A stretch of 64,000 nt of DNA from Strongyloides papillosus (Eukaryota; Nematoda; Chromadorea; Rhabditida; Strongyloididae). The position numbers were made by a program, and so were the translations under genes. Shown here piece after piece: positions 42,947 through 53,912 of this stretch. The notes below the pieces were generated by a model. That model searched no databases and had not been told where the DNA came from. It saw only the letters and a list, made by a program, of their open reading frames with translations. Each line of letters opens with the position of its first letter. Position 1 is the first letter of the stretch. Location: contig SRSI01000049.1 in the NCBI GenBank assembly GCA_005656395.1, forward strand, positions 496,001-560,000, in the 5' to 3' direction.

Positions 42947-44557
42947 ATGGATGCTGAGGAAATTTCTTTCATGAATATAATGGAAGTTGGTTTAGTTAGG
43001 AAGAAGATTTTTGAGTACCTTCCAAGTTTTAAGAATATCCATCATCTTGCTTCAACATGTTGGAAGTTGAATCAAATTATTAAGAATGAAAAGATTACCA
43101 AAAATCTATTTTATGATTGTGGTGAAATAACTATAAGATTTACAATGATTGATGCTATAAGAGATTTTACAGATGTTCAAGAGGAGTCTAAATTTGAAGA
43201 TTACGCATTCATAAAAACCGATCATCTATATAGTAATGTAATAATAAAGGATGAAAATTTTGATAGAGATAGATTTATTAGTGGTAATACTGTTGGAATT
43301 TCATTCTCAAATGCAGTGGGAAGACTTTCCAGTGAGAAGTATATACCATTTATTATGAAACTAGCTCAACAATACAATATTAATTATGAGGAAAGAAAGG
43401 ATTTGACATGTCTTCAGTTAAGTGACGAAACTTTTAGTCAAGGTTGTAGTGTTCTCTTAAAAGTTTTGCCATACTTACATCATGAAAATATAAACACAAT
43501 CAAAATTCGGATGACTTTTTTTCCAACTAATTCTTACAAATACGATGGATTGTTAAATGGCATATTTGATAGATTTCCGAAACTTTACAGACTTGGGATT
43601 GATTTATCAGGTGGATCCATATTCGTCAGTGACCTCTCTTTAAATAAGGATGCTATTTATGATATAATGGGACAATTATCAAGAAAAAAGAATGCCACAA
43701 TACATTTTTATTATAAGAATGATGATCATTACTATTATATTAATAACTTTTCAGTTTTCTTTGAAAGTGCTATGAAACATGGAATCAATGTAACGATGGA
43801 TGAAAGCACTTTACTCCGGATGGAAGAACGTGGTATTTCTGACATTTGGAAGCATCATAATTATTCAATAGACCAACATGTAACGACATGCAAGACTTGT
43901 ATTTATTCTTTAGATATTATCTCACGTGATCGTTTGAGAAAAATTAGATATTATGAAAATTTGGAAAAATTTTGTTTGATATTAAACTTAAATTTGAATG
44001 ATTGTTCATTGGAAGAGAATTTTAAAGCGTTAGGAAATATAAAATCCTTAAATAATCTTAAAAAAGTTATAGCAATTAAGTTAACCTTCGTAAAACCTCA
44101 TGATGGAATTAGTAAAGATGAAATTGAAATTTTTCATAGAAATGTTAAATTTCTTATTCAATTATTACCAAAATCTGTTAAAAGACTACGATTATATGGC
44201 GTTCCAAAGTTAACTTATGACATTACAAGAACCATTAAGAGGCATATACCAAATATTGAAGTCTTATCTCTCTGTAATGTATCAATTGAAGAAACTGATT
44301 GCCTTAGTGTTTTTAAAAAGCTACAAGTTCTCGTCATTCGTGGTGATATAACAGTAAAAATCCCAGATAGTGTAAAGTTATTTGCCATCAATACTATGGA
44401 ATCAACTAAAAAAGATATAAATCAAAAACTTTTTAATGAATATTCAAAAAAGTTTTCAAAGAGCTTAACGCATAACAAAGGAAGAACTATTTTTTTTAAT
44501 GATATCAATGATTGGAGATGTTATAAACAAATGCTTCAAATGGAGAGATTTTTTTAG
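42947..44557 (+). CDS. F-box/LRR-like protein F2
   Basis: Single exon, 536 aa from the ATG that aligns with the family (MDAEEISFMNIME). The frame is open back to 42905 without an ATG. The F-box-like segment reads VRKKIFEYLPSFKNIHHLASTCWKLNQII. LRR-like repeats include KSVKRLRLYGVPKL, NIEVLSLCNVSIEE and LQVLVIRGDITVKIP. The C-terminus is shorter than in F1, ending QMERFF. The 3' third is closest to F7. Confidence 0.76.
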   Translation: MDAEEISFMNIMEVGLVRKKIFEYLPSFKNIHHLASTCWKLNQIIKNEKITKNLFYDCGEITIRFTMIDAIRDFTDVQEESKFEDYAFIKTDHLYSNVIIKDENFDRDRFISGNTVGISFSNAVGRLSSEKYIPFIMKLAQQYNINYEERKDLTCLQLSDETFSQGCSVLLKVLPYLHHENINTIKIRMTFFPTNSYKYDGLLNGIFDRFPKLYRLGIDLSGGSIFVSDLSLNKDAIYDIMGQLSRKKNATIHFYYKNDDHYYYINNFSVFFESAMKHGINVTMDESTLLRMEERGISDIWKHHNYSIDQHVTTCKTCIYSLDIISRDRLRKIRYYENLEKFCLILNLNLNDCSLEENFKALGNIKSLNNLKKVIAIKLTFVKPHDGISKDEIEIFHRNVKFLIQLLPKSVKRLRLYGVPKLTYDITRTIKRHIPNIEVLSLCNVSIEETDCLSVFKKLQVLVIRGDITVKIPDSVKLFAINTMESTKKDINQKLFNEYSKKFSKSLTHNKGRTIFFNDINDWRCYKQMLQMERFF

Positions 44558-45518
44558 TGGAAGTGCGTACAATGATGTAGATTTTACAGATTTATTTTCC
44601 TTTGAATAAAAAAATTATTTTTAAAAATTACCTTATGATATCTATAATAAATAAGATAATAAAAGTAAATTTTCCTTTACTATAATTCATTTAAAGCGTA
44701 TTTGATTTTCACTAAACAATTGTTAAAACATGTCTTTTAGTCTAGCTTGGTGGAGAAAATTACTTTTAAAAAATTCTACCTACAATTGAGGACATTACCT
44801 TTTGAAATACTCTTTTAATGGACTATTTTTAAGAATAGTTTAGCAAAAAGGGTAACTTTATACTAAAAATAATAAAATAAATAGCTACTGAAATAAAACA
44901 GAAATGTGACATACTTCTGATTATCCATAAAAATGATAAAAAAGATTTAAAACTTTTTTAAACCTTTTAAGAAAACGATACATAATTAGATTATAGTATT
45001 ACTTATTTCAGTATAAAATCCTTTACTTCAGCTTGAAATATTAAATTGCAGTCTTCTAAAATAGGAGTAATAAAAAAATCATACTTGCTACTCATAATAT
45101 TTTATCTTGTTTAGAGATGCGATATATATGTAATTATCCACCCAAAAAAAGGTTACAATTAAAACTATAAAAAGAATTCGGTACTTCACAAAAAAATAAA
45201 TATACAACTCTACGATTTCACACACCTTGTTTATTACAATCATATCTCCCTTATGATCATGAATAAATATACAACATGATTTTCAAACTAGAAAAATAAA
45301 AATTTATGTTATTAAAAGTTGTTTATCATTGTTTTTTCATTGGAAGTGCAATTGTGTTAAAACATATCGTAGGCGTTGTTTAAAATTCACAATAATTTAG
45401 GATTCTCCAAAACATCATACGTGTTTGTTTTCTCGAGCAGAAACACTGAAGCTTCAAATATAAAGCTTTTTAATTTTCATTTAATTACATTGTAAATTTT
45501 ATTGTATTACACTAAACT
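44558..45518. other. Spacer F2-F3 with promoter block
   Basis: Homologous spacer. Promoter block at about 45355-45518 with a near-palindromic TTTCTCGAGCAGAAA, CTTCAAATATAAAG and TCATTTAATTACATTG. No gene was seen. Confidence 0.5.
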
Positions 45519-47165
45519 ATGGATGCTAGAAAAATTTCTCTCATAAATATCATGGAAGTTAGTTTGATTAGGAAGAAGATTCTTGAGTACATTCCAAGTT
45601 TCAAGGATATCATTTGTCTTGCTTCAACGTGTTTGGACTTGAATCAAATTATTAAGAATGAAAAAATTACTAGAGGAATAACTTTTGAATTTTATGATAA
45701 AATAGATATAATATTTGCAAAGACTGATGATATAATAAGATATATTGGTGAACATATAGATTTTGAAGAAGAATCTAAATTTGAAGATTGTGCATTTTTA
45801 GAAAACTTTAGTTTTATTAATAGTGAAGGAAATAATGATGAGAAATTAAACATAGATAGATTTGTTTGTGATAATACTGTTAGAATTTCATTCACTAATA
45901 TGGCGAGAGAAATTTCCAATGAGGAGTATGTACCATTTATTAGTACACTATCCCAGCAATACAATATAAATTATGGAGAAAGAAAGGATTCAAGAACTCT
46001 TAAACTACATGACAAAGAAAGTAGTGGTAATTGTCTTCTTCTCATACATGTTTTGTCATACCTATATCATGAAAATATAAATACCATAATTATTCCGGTA
46101 AATTTTTTTTCAATTGATATTACCAAATACAGTGAATTGTTAAATAACTTATTTGATGGCTTTCCGAAACTTTACAAGCTTGGGATTCATTCATCATTTA
46201 ATTACAACATCAATCATAACTTCTCACGTAATAAGTATGCTATTGATAAGATAATGAGACAATTATCAAGAAGGAAGTATGCCACAATACATTTGATTTG
46301 TTTTAATGGTCAAAATCCCCGTACTATTGATTACTTTCTGGTTTTTTTTGAAATTGCCATAAAATATGGAATCAAAGTAATAATGGATGAAACAACTTTA
46401 CTCATGTTGAAAAAACGTAATATTTCTGACATTTTGTGGCACCTTAACTATCCAATAGAGCATTGTGTAACCCATTGCGTTGGAAAAATTGGTTTTTTAA
46501 ATTCTAATTTACATGATTGTTTTAGGAGAATGAGACGTTATGAAAATTTGGTAGTGGTTTCTTTGATATTTAAAGATAGTTTGTGTGAATGTTTGTTGGA
46601 GGAAGAACTTAAAACATTGGGAAATATACAATCCTTAAATAATCTTAAGAATGTCATAGCATTTGAGTTAATCTTCGTTGAACACTCATCTAAATTAAGT
46701 AAAGATAAGATGGAAATTCTTCATAAAAATGTTAGATATCTTTTTCAATTACTACCAGAATCTGTTAAAAGCCTACGATTATATGGCATTCCAAGGTTAA
46801 ATTATGGCATCACAAGAACCATTGATAGATATATGCCAAATATTGAAGTCTTGTCTCTGTATAATATATCATTTGAAGTAAATGATTGCCTTAGTGTTTT
46901 TAAAAAACTACAAGCTCTCGGTATTAGTAACAATATACCAACAAAGATTCCAGATAATGTAAAATTCTTTGCTATCCATACTACGGAATCTACTGAAAAA
47001 GATATAGATCAAAAACTCATTTACAAATACTCAAAAAAGTTTTCCAAGAGGTTAATAGATAACAAAGGAAGAAACATATTTTTTAATGATATCGATGATT
47101 TTAGACGTTATAGACATCTAATTCAAATGGTGAATATTATTCAAAAATATAAAAATTACTTTTGA
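45519..47165 (+). CDS. F-box/LRR-like protein F3
   Basis: Single exon, 548 aa. F-box-like segment IRKKILEYIPSFKDIICLASTCLDLNQII; a Leu replaces the usual Trp after the Cys. LRR-like part ESVKSLRLYGIPRLNYGITRTIDRYMPNIEVLSLYNISF. The C-terminal FFNDIDDFRRYRHLIQM motif is kept. Closest to F4 in the first half. Confidence 0.76.
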   Translation: MDARKISLINIMEVSLIRKKILEYIPSFKDIICLASTCLDLNQIIKNEKITRGITFEFYDKIDIIFAKTDDIIRYIGEHIDFEEESKFEDCAFLENFSFINSEGNNDEKLNIDRFVCDNTVRISFTNMAREISNEEYVPFISTLSQQYNINYGERKDSRTLKLHDKESSGNCLLLIHVLSYLYHENINTIIIPVNFFSIDITKYSELLNNLFDGFPKLYKLGIHSSFNYNINHNFSRNKYAIDKIMRQLSRRKYATIHLICFNGQNPRTIDYFLVFFEIAIKYGIKVIMDETTLLMLKKRNISDILWHLNYPIEHCVTHCVGKIGFLNSNLHDCFRRMRRYENLVVVSLIFKDSLCECLLEEELKTLGNIQSLNNLKNVIAFELIFVEHSSKLSKDKMEILHKNVRYLFQLLPESVKSLRLYGIPRLNYGITRTIDRYMPNIEVLSLYNISFEVNDCLSVFKKLQALGISNNIPTKIPDNVKFFAIHTTESTEKDIDQKLIYKYSKKFSKRLIDNKGRNIFFNDIDDFRRYRHLIQMVNIIQKYKNYF

Positions 47166-48430
47166 TTAACATAAAATTTGAATATAACATAACATTATTG
47201 TAAATATCCACTATTTTAGGTATTATGTAAATATTAATTTTTTGATAGGTGCATGTTTTGTAAAAATTATAAATTTTGAATGAATTAAACAAATTTCTCT
47301 TTTGTAATTTAATGTAGTTGTAATATTTTGATTAATAAAAAAATATTCTCAAGAATTATTTTGTGATATCCACGACAAGTAAGGTAAGAAAAAAAAGTTT
47401 TCCTTCTCTATAATTCATTTAAAACGTATTCATTTTCTGTGAAAAAATTGTCAAAATATGTCGTTTTATCTAACATTGTGGAGACAATCATTTTCAAAAA
47501 AAATTCTGGTCAAGATACTTTTTTAATCGGCTATTTTTCAACATATTTTGGTAAAGAGAATAACTTTATATTAAAAATGATAAAAAATAATAGTTAACAA
47601 AGTAAAGGCATGACATACTTCTGATTATCCATAAAATTGATAAAAAAGATTTAAAACTCTTCTTATAAGTTTTAAGAAAATGGTATGTGATTAAATTATT
47701 ATATTACTTTTTCATTAAAAAATCTTTTATTTCAGCTAGAAATATTGAACTGTGGCCCCCGATACAGAAGTTATATAAATAATAAAGTTGTCATATTTTT
47801 TTAAAATAATCGTGCAAAGTATACGTTTGGTATTGATGTTAAAAAGTGTATAAATATGATAGCATGTTCACATAAGTAGTCATTTTTTATTTTTATCTTT
47901 AGTTGTCGTACGTCCATTTCTTGACTGATTAAGAGATACCTTTTTAAATAAATATGTTGACCCTTTTATAAAAACATTTTACTTATATAAGAAAATTATA
48001 TCTACGACATACAATAGCTTAGCTTAATCAGAGATACAACATATTTAGTTATCTACCCAAAAAGAGGTTACAATTAAAACCATAAAATAAATTCGTTACT
48101 TCACAAATGCTGAAATGATAATTCTACGACTTCTCATACTTTATATATTACAATTTTAACTTCTTTAGGCTCGCAAATAAAATTACGATGTATTCTTTAA
48201 ACAAAAAAAATTAAATTTTATCTTACTTAAAATAGTTTATCGTTGTTTTTTTCATTGAAGACGTATTTTTGTGTTATAACGCATTGATAAAATGAAATAA
48301 TAAAATACTTTTAGGATTCTACAGATTGTCATACGTGCGCGTTTTCTTGAGAAGAGGAATTAAATTTCTGGTACAACGTTATTTAACTGTCATTTTATTA
48401 GTTCTAAATTTAAATGTATTATAATAAACT
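47166..48430. other. Spacer F3-F4 with promoter block and extra insertion
   Basis: Homologous spacer that includes an insertion of about 222 bp (47779-48000) flanked by TTATATAA. The promoter block is at about 48280-48430, and it lacks a clear TATA. No gene was seen. Confidence 0.5.
47779..48000. repeat. Insertion shared by F4 and F8 upstream regions (copy 1)
   Basis: Flanked by TTATATAA (47771-47778 and 47993-48000). The same segment is at 59513-59713. Not present before the other six genes. No inverted ends were seen. Contains TAGTTGTCGTACGTCCATTT. Confidence 0.6.
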
Positions 48431-50083
48431 ATGGATGCTGAGGAAATTTCTTTCATAAATATCATGGAAATTAGTTTGATTAGGAGGAAGATTCTCGAGT
48501 ATATTCCAAGTTTCAAGGACATTACTTGTCTTGCTTCAACATGTTGGGAATTGAATCAAATTATTAAGAATGTAAAAATTACTAGAGATTTACATTTTTA
48601 TTTTAATGATAAAATAGATATAGCATTTGCAAAGATTGATGATATAGTAAGATTAACAGAAGGACATATAGATGTCCAAGAAGAATCTAAATTTGAAGAT
48701 TGTGCATTTATGGAAAAGTTTAATTTTCGTAATAATGGAGGAAAAAAGGATGAAAAACTTAACATAGATAAATTTATTTGTGATAATACTGTTAGAATTT
48801 CATTATTAAATATATATGGAGAAGTTTCCAGTGAGAAGTATGTACAATTTATTACTAAACTAGCTCAGCAATACAAGATAAATTCTGAAGAAAGAAGAAA
48901 TTTAACCATTCTCAAGCTACATGACCAAAGATATGGGAGTAAATTTAATGCTCTCTTATATGTCTTGCCATATCTACATCATGAAAATATAAACACAATC
49001 ATAATTCCGATAAGGTTTTTTTCAATTGATCTCATCAAATACGACGGATTTTTAAATAATTTATTTGATGGATTTCCGAAACTTTACAGGCTTGGGATCG
49101 ATTTATCATTTCGTTCCAACATCTACAATAACTTCTCTCATAATAAGAATGCTATTGATAAAATAATGAAACAACTATCAAAAAAAAAGAATGCTTCAAT
49201 ATATTTTTACAAATATGATGGTAGTTTTTTCCGTACTGTTTATTACTTTCTAGTTTTCTTTAAAATTGCTATGAAATATGGAATCAAAGTAACAATGGAG
49301 GATAGAACTTTACTCCAGTTGAAAGAACGTGGTATTTCTGACATTTTAATGAATCATGACTATCCATTAGAGCGATGTGTAACGGCTTCCGTGAATCGTA
49401 TTGATTTTTTAGATTCCAGTTCATATGATTGTTTTAGAAGAATGAGATGTTATGAAAATTTGAAAATGGTTTCTTTGGTGTTTTCTTATAATTTGTATCT
49501 TTGTTCATTGGAAAAAGATTTTAAAGCGTTCGGAGATATACAATCCTTAAATAATCTTAAGAAAGTTATAGCAATTGAGTTAACTTTCGTTAAGCATCAT
49601 GATGGAATTGATGAAGATGAAATTGAAATTTTTCATAAAAATGTTAAATATCTTATTCAACTATTACCAAGATCTGTTGAAAGACTACAATTATTTGGCA
49701 TTCCAAAGTTAAACTATGATCTCACAAGAACCATTAGGAGGCATATGAAAAATATTGAAGTTTTATCTCTCTGTAATGTTTCAATTGAAGAAACTGATTG
49801 TCTTAGTGTTTTTAAGAAATTACAAGTTGTCTCCATTCGTAGCGATATACCAATAAAAATCCCAGATAGTGTAAAGTTATTTGCTATCTATACTAGGGAA
49901 TCAGCTGAACAGGATATAATTAAAAAACTTACTAATGAATACTCAAAAAAGTTTTCAAAGAAGTTAACAGATAACAGAGGAAGAGATATATTTTTTAATG
50001 ATATCAATGATTGGAAATGTTATAATCACATGCTTCGAATGGAGTATAGCTTCTATGATGAATATATGTACTTTGATCGTTGA
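48431..50083 (+). CDS. F-box/LRR-like protein F4
   Basis: Single exon, 550 aa. F-box-like segment IRRKILEYIPSFKDITCLASTCWELNQII. The middle contains a Lys/Asn-rich stretch (SKKKNASIYFYKYDG). LRR-like part RSVERLQLFGIPKLNYDLTRTIRRHMKNIEVLSLCNVSIEE. Ends with an acidic/aromatic tail (YSFYDEYMYFDR) not seen in the others. Confidence 0.76.
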   Translation: MDAEEISFINIMEISLIRRKILEYIPSFKDITCLASTCWELNQIIKNVKITRDLHFYFNDKIDIAFAKIDDIVRLTEGHIDVQEESKFEDCAFMEKFNFRNNGGKKDEKLNIDKFICDNTVRISLLNIYGEVSSEKYVQFITKLAQQYKINSEERRNLTILKLHDQRYGSKFNALLYVLPYLHHENINTIIIPIRFFSIDLIKYDGFLNNLFDGFPKLYRLGIDLSFRSNIYNNFSHNKNAIDKIMKQLSKKKNASIYFYKYDGSFFRTVYYFLVFFKIAMKYGIKVTMEDRTLLQLKERGISDILMNHDYPLERCVTASVNRIDFLDSSSYDCFRRMRCYENLKMVSLVFSYNLYLCSLEKDFKAFGDIQSLNNLKKVIAIELTFVKHHDGIDEDEIEIFHKNVKYLIQLLPRSVERLQLFGIPKLNYDLTRTIRRHMKNIEVLSLCNVSIEETDCLSVFKKLQVVSIRSDIPIKIPDSVKLFAIYTRESAEQDIIKKLTNEYSKKFSKKLTDNRGRDIFFNDINDWKCYNHMLRMEYSFYDEYMYFDR

Positions 50084-51204
50084 TAAGTAAAATTCTAATA
50101 TTTTTATTAATAAAAAATTGTTTTTATAAATTGTATTGTGTTATCTATAATAAATAAAATAATAATGAATTTTCCTTCACTATAACTCATTTTAAAACGT
50201 ATTTAATTTTTGTGAAACAATTAACAAAATATGTCTTTTGACCTAAAATGGTGGAGACAACTGCTTTCAAAAAATTCCAGATAAAATTAGTCAAATTACC
50301 TATTAAAAAACTCTTTTAAAAGACTATTTTTAAAGAATAGTTTAGCAAAGAAGGTAACTTTTTATTGAAAAAAATAAAATAATTGGTTAACAAAGCAAAT
50401 TAAAGACATAACATATTTTCAACTAGCCATAAAAATGATGAAAAAGATTTGAGACGTTTTTATACGTCTTAAGAAAACGATACATGATTAAATTATTTCT
50501 TTAAGTAAAAAATCTTTTGTTTCATTTTGAAATGTTGAATCGTGGCCTCCACACCAGGAGTTGTATATAAAAAAATTACACATACGATTTGTAATAGGTT
50601 AGCTTGTTTAGAGATGTAATATATTTAGTTGTCTATCCAAAAAAGATTACAATTGAAACTAATAGAAATAAATCGCTACTTCACAAAAACTATAATCATA
50701 ATTCTACAATTTTCCACACTTTATTTATTACAATTATATCTCCCTTAGGATCAATAATAAATATACGATATGATCTTAAATTAAGAAAAATTAAAATACA
50801 TCTTTCTTAAAATCATTTGCCATTGTCTTATCAATTGAGTGTTCATTTGTGTTATGACGCATTGACAAGGCGATGTCAAAATTTCACAATAATTTAGTAT
50901 TCTCCAAAACGCTATACGTGTTTATATTCTCGAGAAGAAACATTGATGCTTCAACTATAATGCTTTTAAATTTTCATCAAATATCATTTTAAATTTTAAT
51001 GAGTAAAGATGTTTCCATTACGAAATTTATGAAAAATTTTAAAAAGCAGCTTTTTGTTATGTAAAAGTTGGATAAAATAAGATTTATATTACATGCGTTT
51101 CGTGTTTTATTTGTAAATTTACAAATTGATTAATAATAATTTCTTTTTTGTAAAGGTTTCCATTGTATAGTAAAAGAATATTTACTATCGTACTACCCTA
51201 AATT
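50084..51204. other. Spacer F4-F5 with promoter and 153-bp leader block
   Basis: Homologous spacer. Promoter block at about 50840-51000 with TTCTCGAGAA (perfect palindrome). Leader block at 51003-51155. The 68-codon frame at 50604 lies over conserved noncoding spacer and is probably accidental. Confidence 0.5.
51003..51155 (+). repeat. 153-bp leader block before F5
   Basis: Same block as at 42745 with the GTAAAG start and end retained, and the same length. Confidence 0.55.
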
Positions 51205-52853
51205 ATGGATGCTGAGAAAAAATATGTCACACATATTATGGATATTGGATTGATTAGGAAGAAGATTCTTGGGTACCTTCTAAATTTCAAGGACATCATT
51301 TGTATTGCTTCGACATGTTGGCATTTGGATCAAATTATTAACAACGAAAAGATTATTACATATATATTCTATGAGAAGTGGAAAATAAATATAGAATTTA
51401 GATGTATTTGCAATAATTTAAGAAACTTAGATGTTCATGAAGAATCTAAATTTGAAGATTATACATTTGTAAAAAGTGTTTTTTTAACTAATTGTGAAGA
51501 AAATAAGTATGAGAAATCTAACAGAGATATACCTATTTGTAATAATACTGTTGAAATTTCATTCATTTTTCAATTATTAGCTCTGAGAATAGAGTTTTTA
51601 ATAAGGAGTCTGTACCATACATTAGGAAACTAGCTCAGCATTACAATATGAAGTTAGAAAAAAGTAATGAATTAATGATTCTTAAACTACAAAACCATGA
51701 TATTCATAGTGTTATTTTTATTAATATCCCTCATGTCTTGCCATACCTAAATCATGAAACATAAATACTATCATAATTCCGATAAATTACTTGTTAATAA
51801 ATATTGACACATATAATAGATTGTTAAATAATTTGTTTGATGGTTTTCCGAAATTTTATAAACTTAAAATTCATTTATCGTTTAGTTTCAACAAATTTGA
51901 AAACTTTTTCTGTAATAAAAATGCTGTTGATGAGATAATGAGACAATTATCAAATAAAAATAACGCCACAATACATTTTAAATATTTTGATGTTCTTGAT
52001 ATTTCTCTTGTAACTGGTCGCTTTCTGGTGATCTTTACATTTGCTATGAAATATGGAGTTAAAGTAACATTGTGTGAAGAAACTTTACTCAAGTTGAGAT
52101 ATCGTTATATTTATGATGCTCTGAGAATTCGCAACTGTTCCATAGAGCAATGTGTAAGATATTGCCTTGGAAATTTAATTTTTTATATTTTCGTCCACAT
52201 GATTGTATAAAAAAGAGTGAGATATTATGAAAATTTAAAAAACACTAATTAGGAATTTAATTATAGTTTGTATGATTGTTTGTTAGAGCAAGTTTTTCAA
52301 GTATTTGGATATAGACAATCATTGAGGCATCTTAAGAAAGTTGTAGAAGTTCAGTTAATCTTCACATATCATTATAAAGATAGTAGAAACAAAATATAAA
52401 TTTTTAAAAAAATATTAAATATCTTATTCAATTATTGCTAAATTCTATTAAAAAACTACAATTATATAGCATACCATATTTAAATTATGACATCACAAGA
52501 ATTGTTGAGAGATATATGCCAAATATTGAAGTCTTGTCTCTGTGTAATGTATTATTTGAAGAAACTGATTGCCTTAGGTTTTTACAAGATTGCGAGTGAT
52601 CAGTATTTGTACCTTTTCACCAATAAAAGTTCAAGATAATGTAAATTTATTTGCTATCTATACTGTGAAATCAACTGAAAGTGATATAAATCAAAAACTT
52701 ATTCACAAATACTCAAAAAGTTTTCAAAAAGGTTAGCAGAAAACAAAGGAAAAACCATATTTTTTAATGATATCAATGATTTTAAGTGTTATAGACACTA
52801 AATTCAAATGGAGAATATTTTTTATATCTATGAAAAAATATTTGAATTATTAT
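51205..52853 (+). pseudogene. F-box/LRR-like pseudogene F5
   Basis: Retains the ATG and F-box-like segment (IRKKILGYLLNFKDIICIASTCWHLDQII). A frameshift occurs near 51570, after VEISF. A second shift lies near 51760, restoring a frame used from 51791 to 52210. Stops and further shifts follow near 52200, 52250, 52400 and 52600. Family landmarks continue to the end (RYMPNIEVLSLCNV; FFNDINDF) with a TAA at about 52851. Closest to F7, including a shared CLLEQVFQVFGYRQSLRHLKK segment. Confidence 0.88.
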
Positions 52854-53912
52854 AAAATTTGAATGTAACATGATATTATTTTAGATTTCCACTATTTAAA
52901 ATATTATATAAACATTAACTTTTTTATGGTGCTTGCTCTTATAAACATTACAAATTTTGAAAGAATTAAATAAATTTCTCTTTTTGTAATGTTATGTAGT
53001 TGTAATATTTTGATTAATAAAAAAATATTCTTAAGAATTATTTTGGGATATCCACGACAAATAAGATAAGAAAAATAAATTTTCCTTCTCTGTAATTCAT
53101 TTAAACGTATTCATTTTCTGTGAAAAAATTGTCAAAATATGTCGTTTTATCTAACATTGTAGAGATAATCATTTTTAAAAATTCTTTATAAAATTGGTCA
53201 AACTACCATCTAAAATACTTTTTTAATCAACTATTTTTAAACATAGTTTGTTCAAGATAATAACCATATATTTAAAATAATAAAATAAATAGTTAACAAA
53301 GTAAAGGCATGTCAAACATCTGATTTTCCATAAGAATGATAAAAAATATTTAAAACTCTTCTTATACATTTTAAGGAATTAATAATGATTATATTACCTA
53401 TTTCAGCAAAACAATTCCTTACTTCAGCCAAAATATTGAATTGTATCCTTAAAACAGGTGTTATAAAAAATTAATTTTACGATTTATGATAGATTAGCTT
53501 ATTCAGCTATCCGATACATTTAATTATCCACTCAAAAAAAAGATTATGATTAAAATTAAAAAAAGGTATCGCTACTTCTTAAAAACTAAAATCATAATCC
53601 TACAATTTTTCATACTTTATTTATTACAATTGAATCTCTCTTAGAATCATGGATAAATAAACAATATGATATTCAAACATGAAAAATTAAAATATATTTT
53701 TCTTAAAATCGTTTATTATTGTCTTTCAATTGAGAGTGTATTTTTGTTAAAACGTATTGATAAAATAAAAGTGAAATTACAAAATAGTTTAAGATTGTTC
53801 AAAATATTATGTGTGTTTTGTTTTCTTAGAAAGAAACATTAAATTTCTAATATATAAGGTTTATTAATTATCGTTTATTTGCATTCTAATTTTTGTTGTA
53901 TTGTACTAAACT
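52854..53912. other. Spacer F5-F6 with promoter block
   Basis: Homologous spacer. Promoter block at about 53750-53912, with the GAAACATT and TATATAAGG portions. No gene was seen. Confidence 0.45.

Noticed and set aside
50930..50944. TTCTCGAGAAGAA before F5, and similar sites before F3, as a heat-shock element
   Set aside because: The GAA/TTC spacing is imperfect and not kept in all copies; reported only as part of a conserved promoter block.
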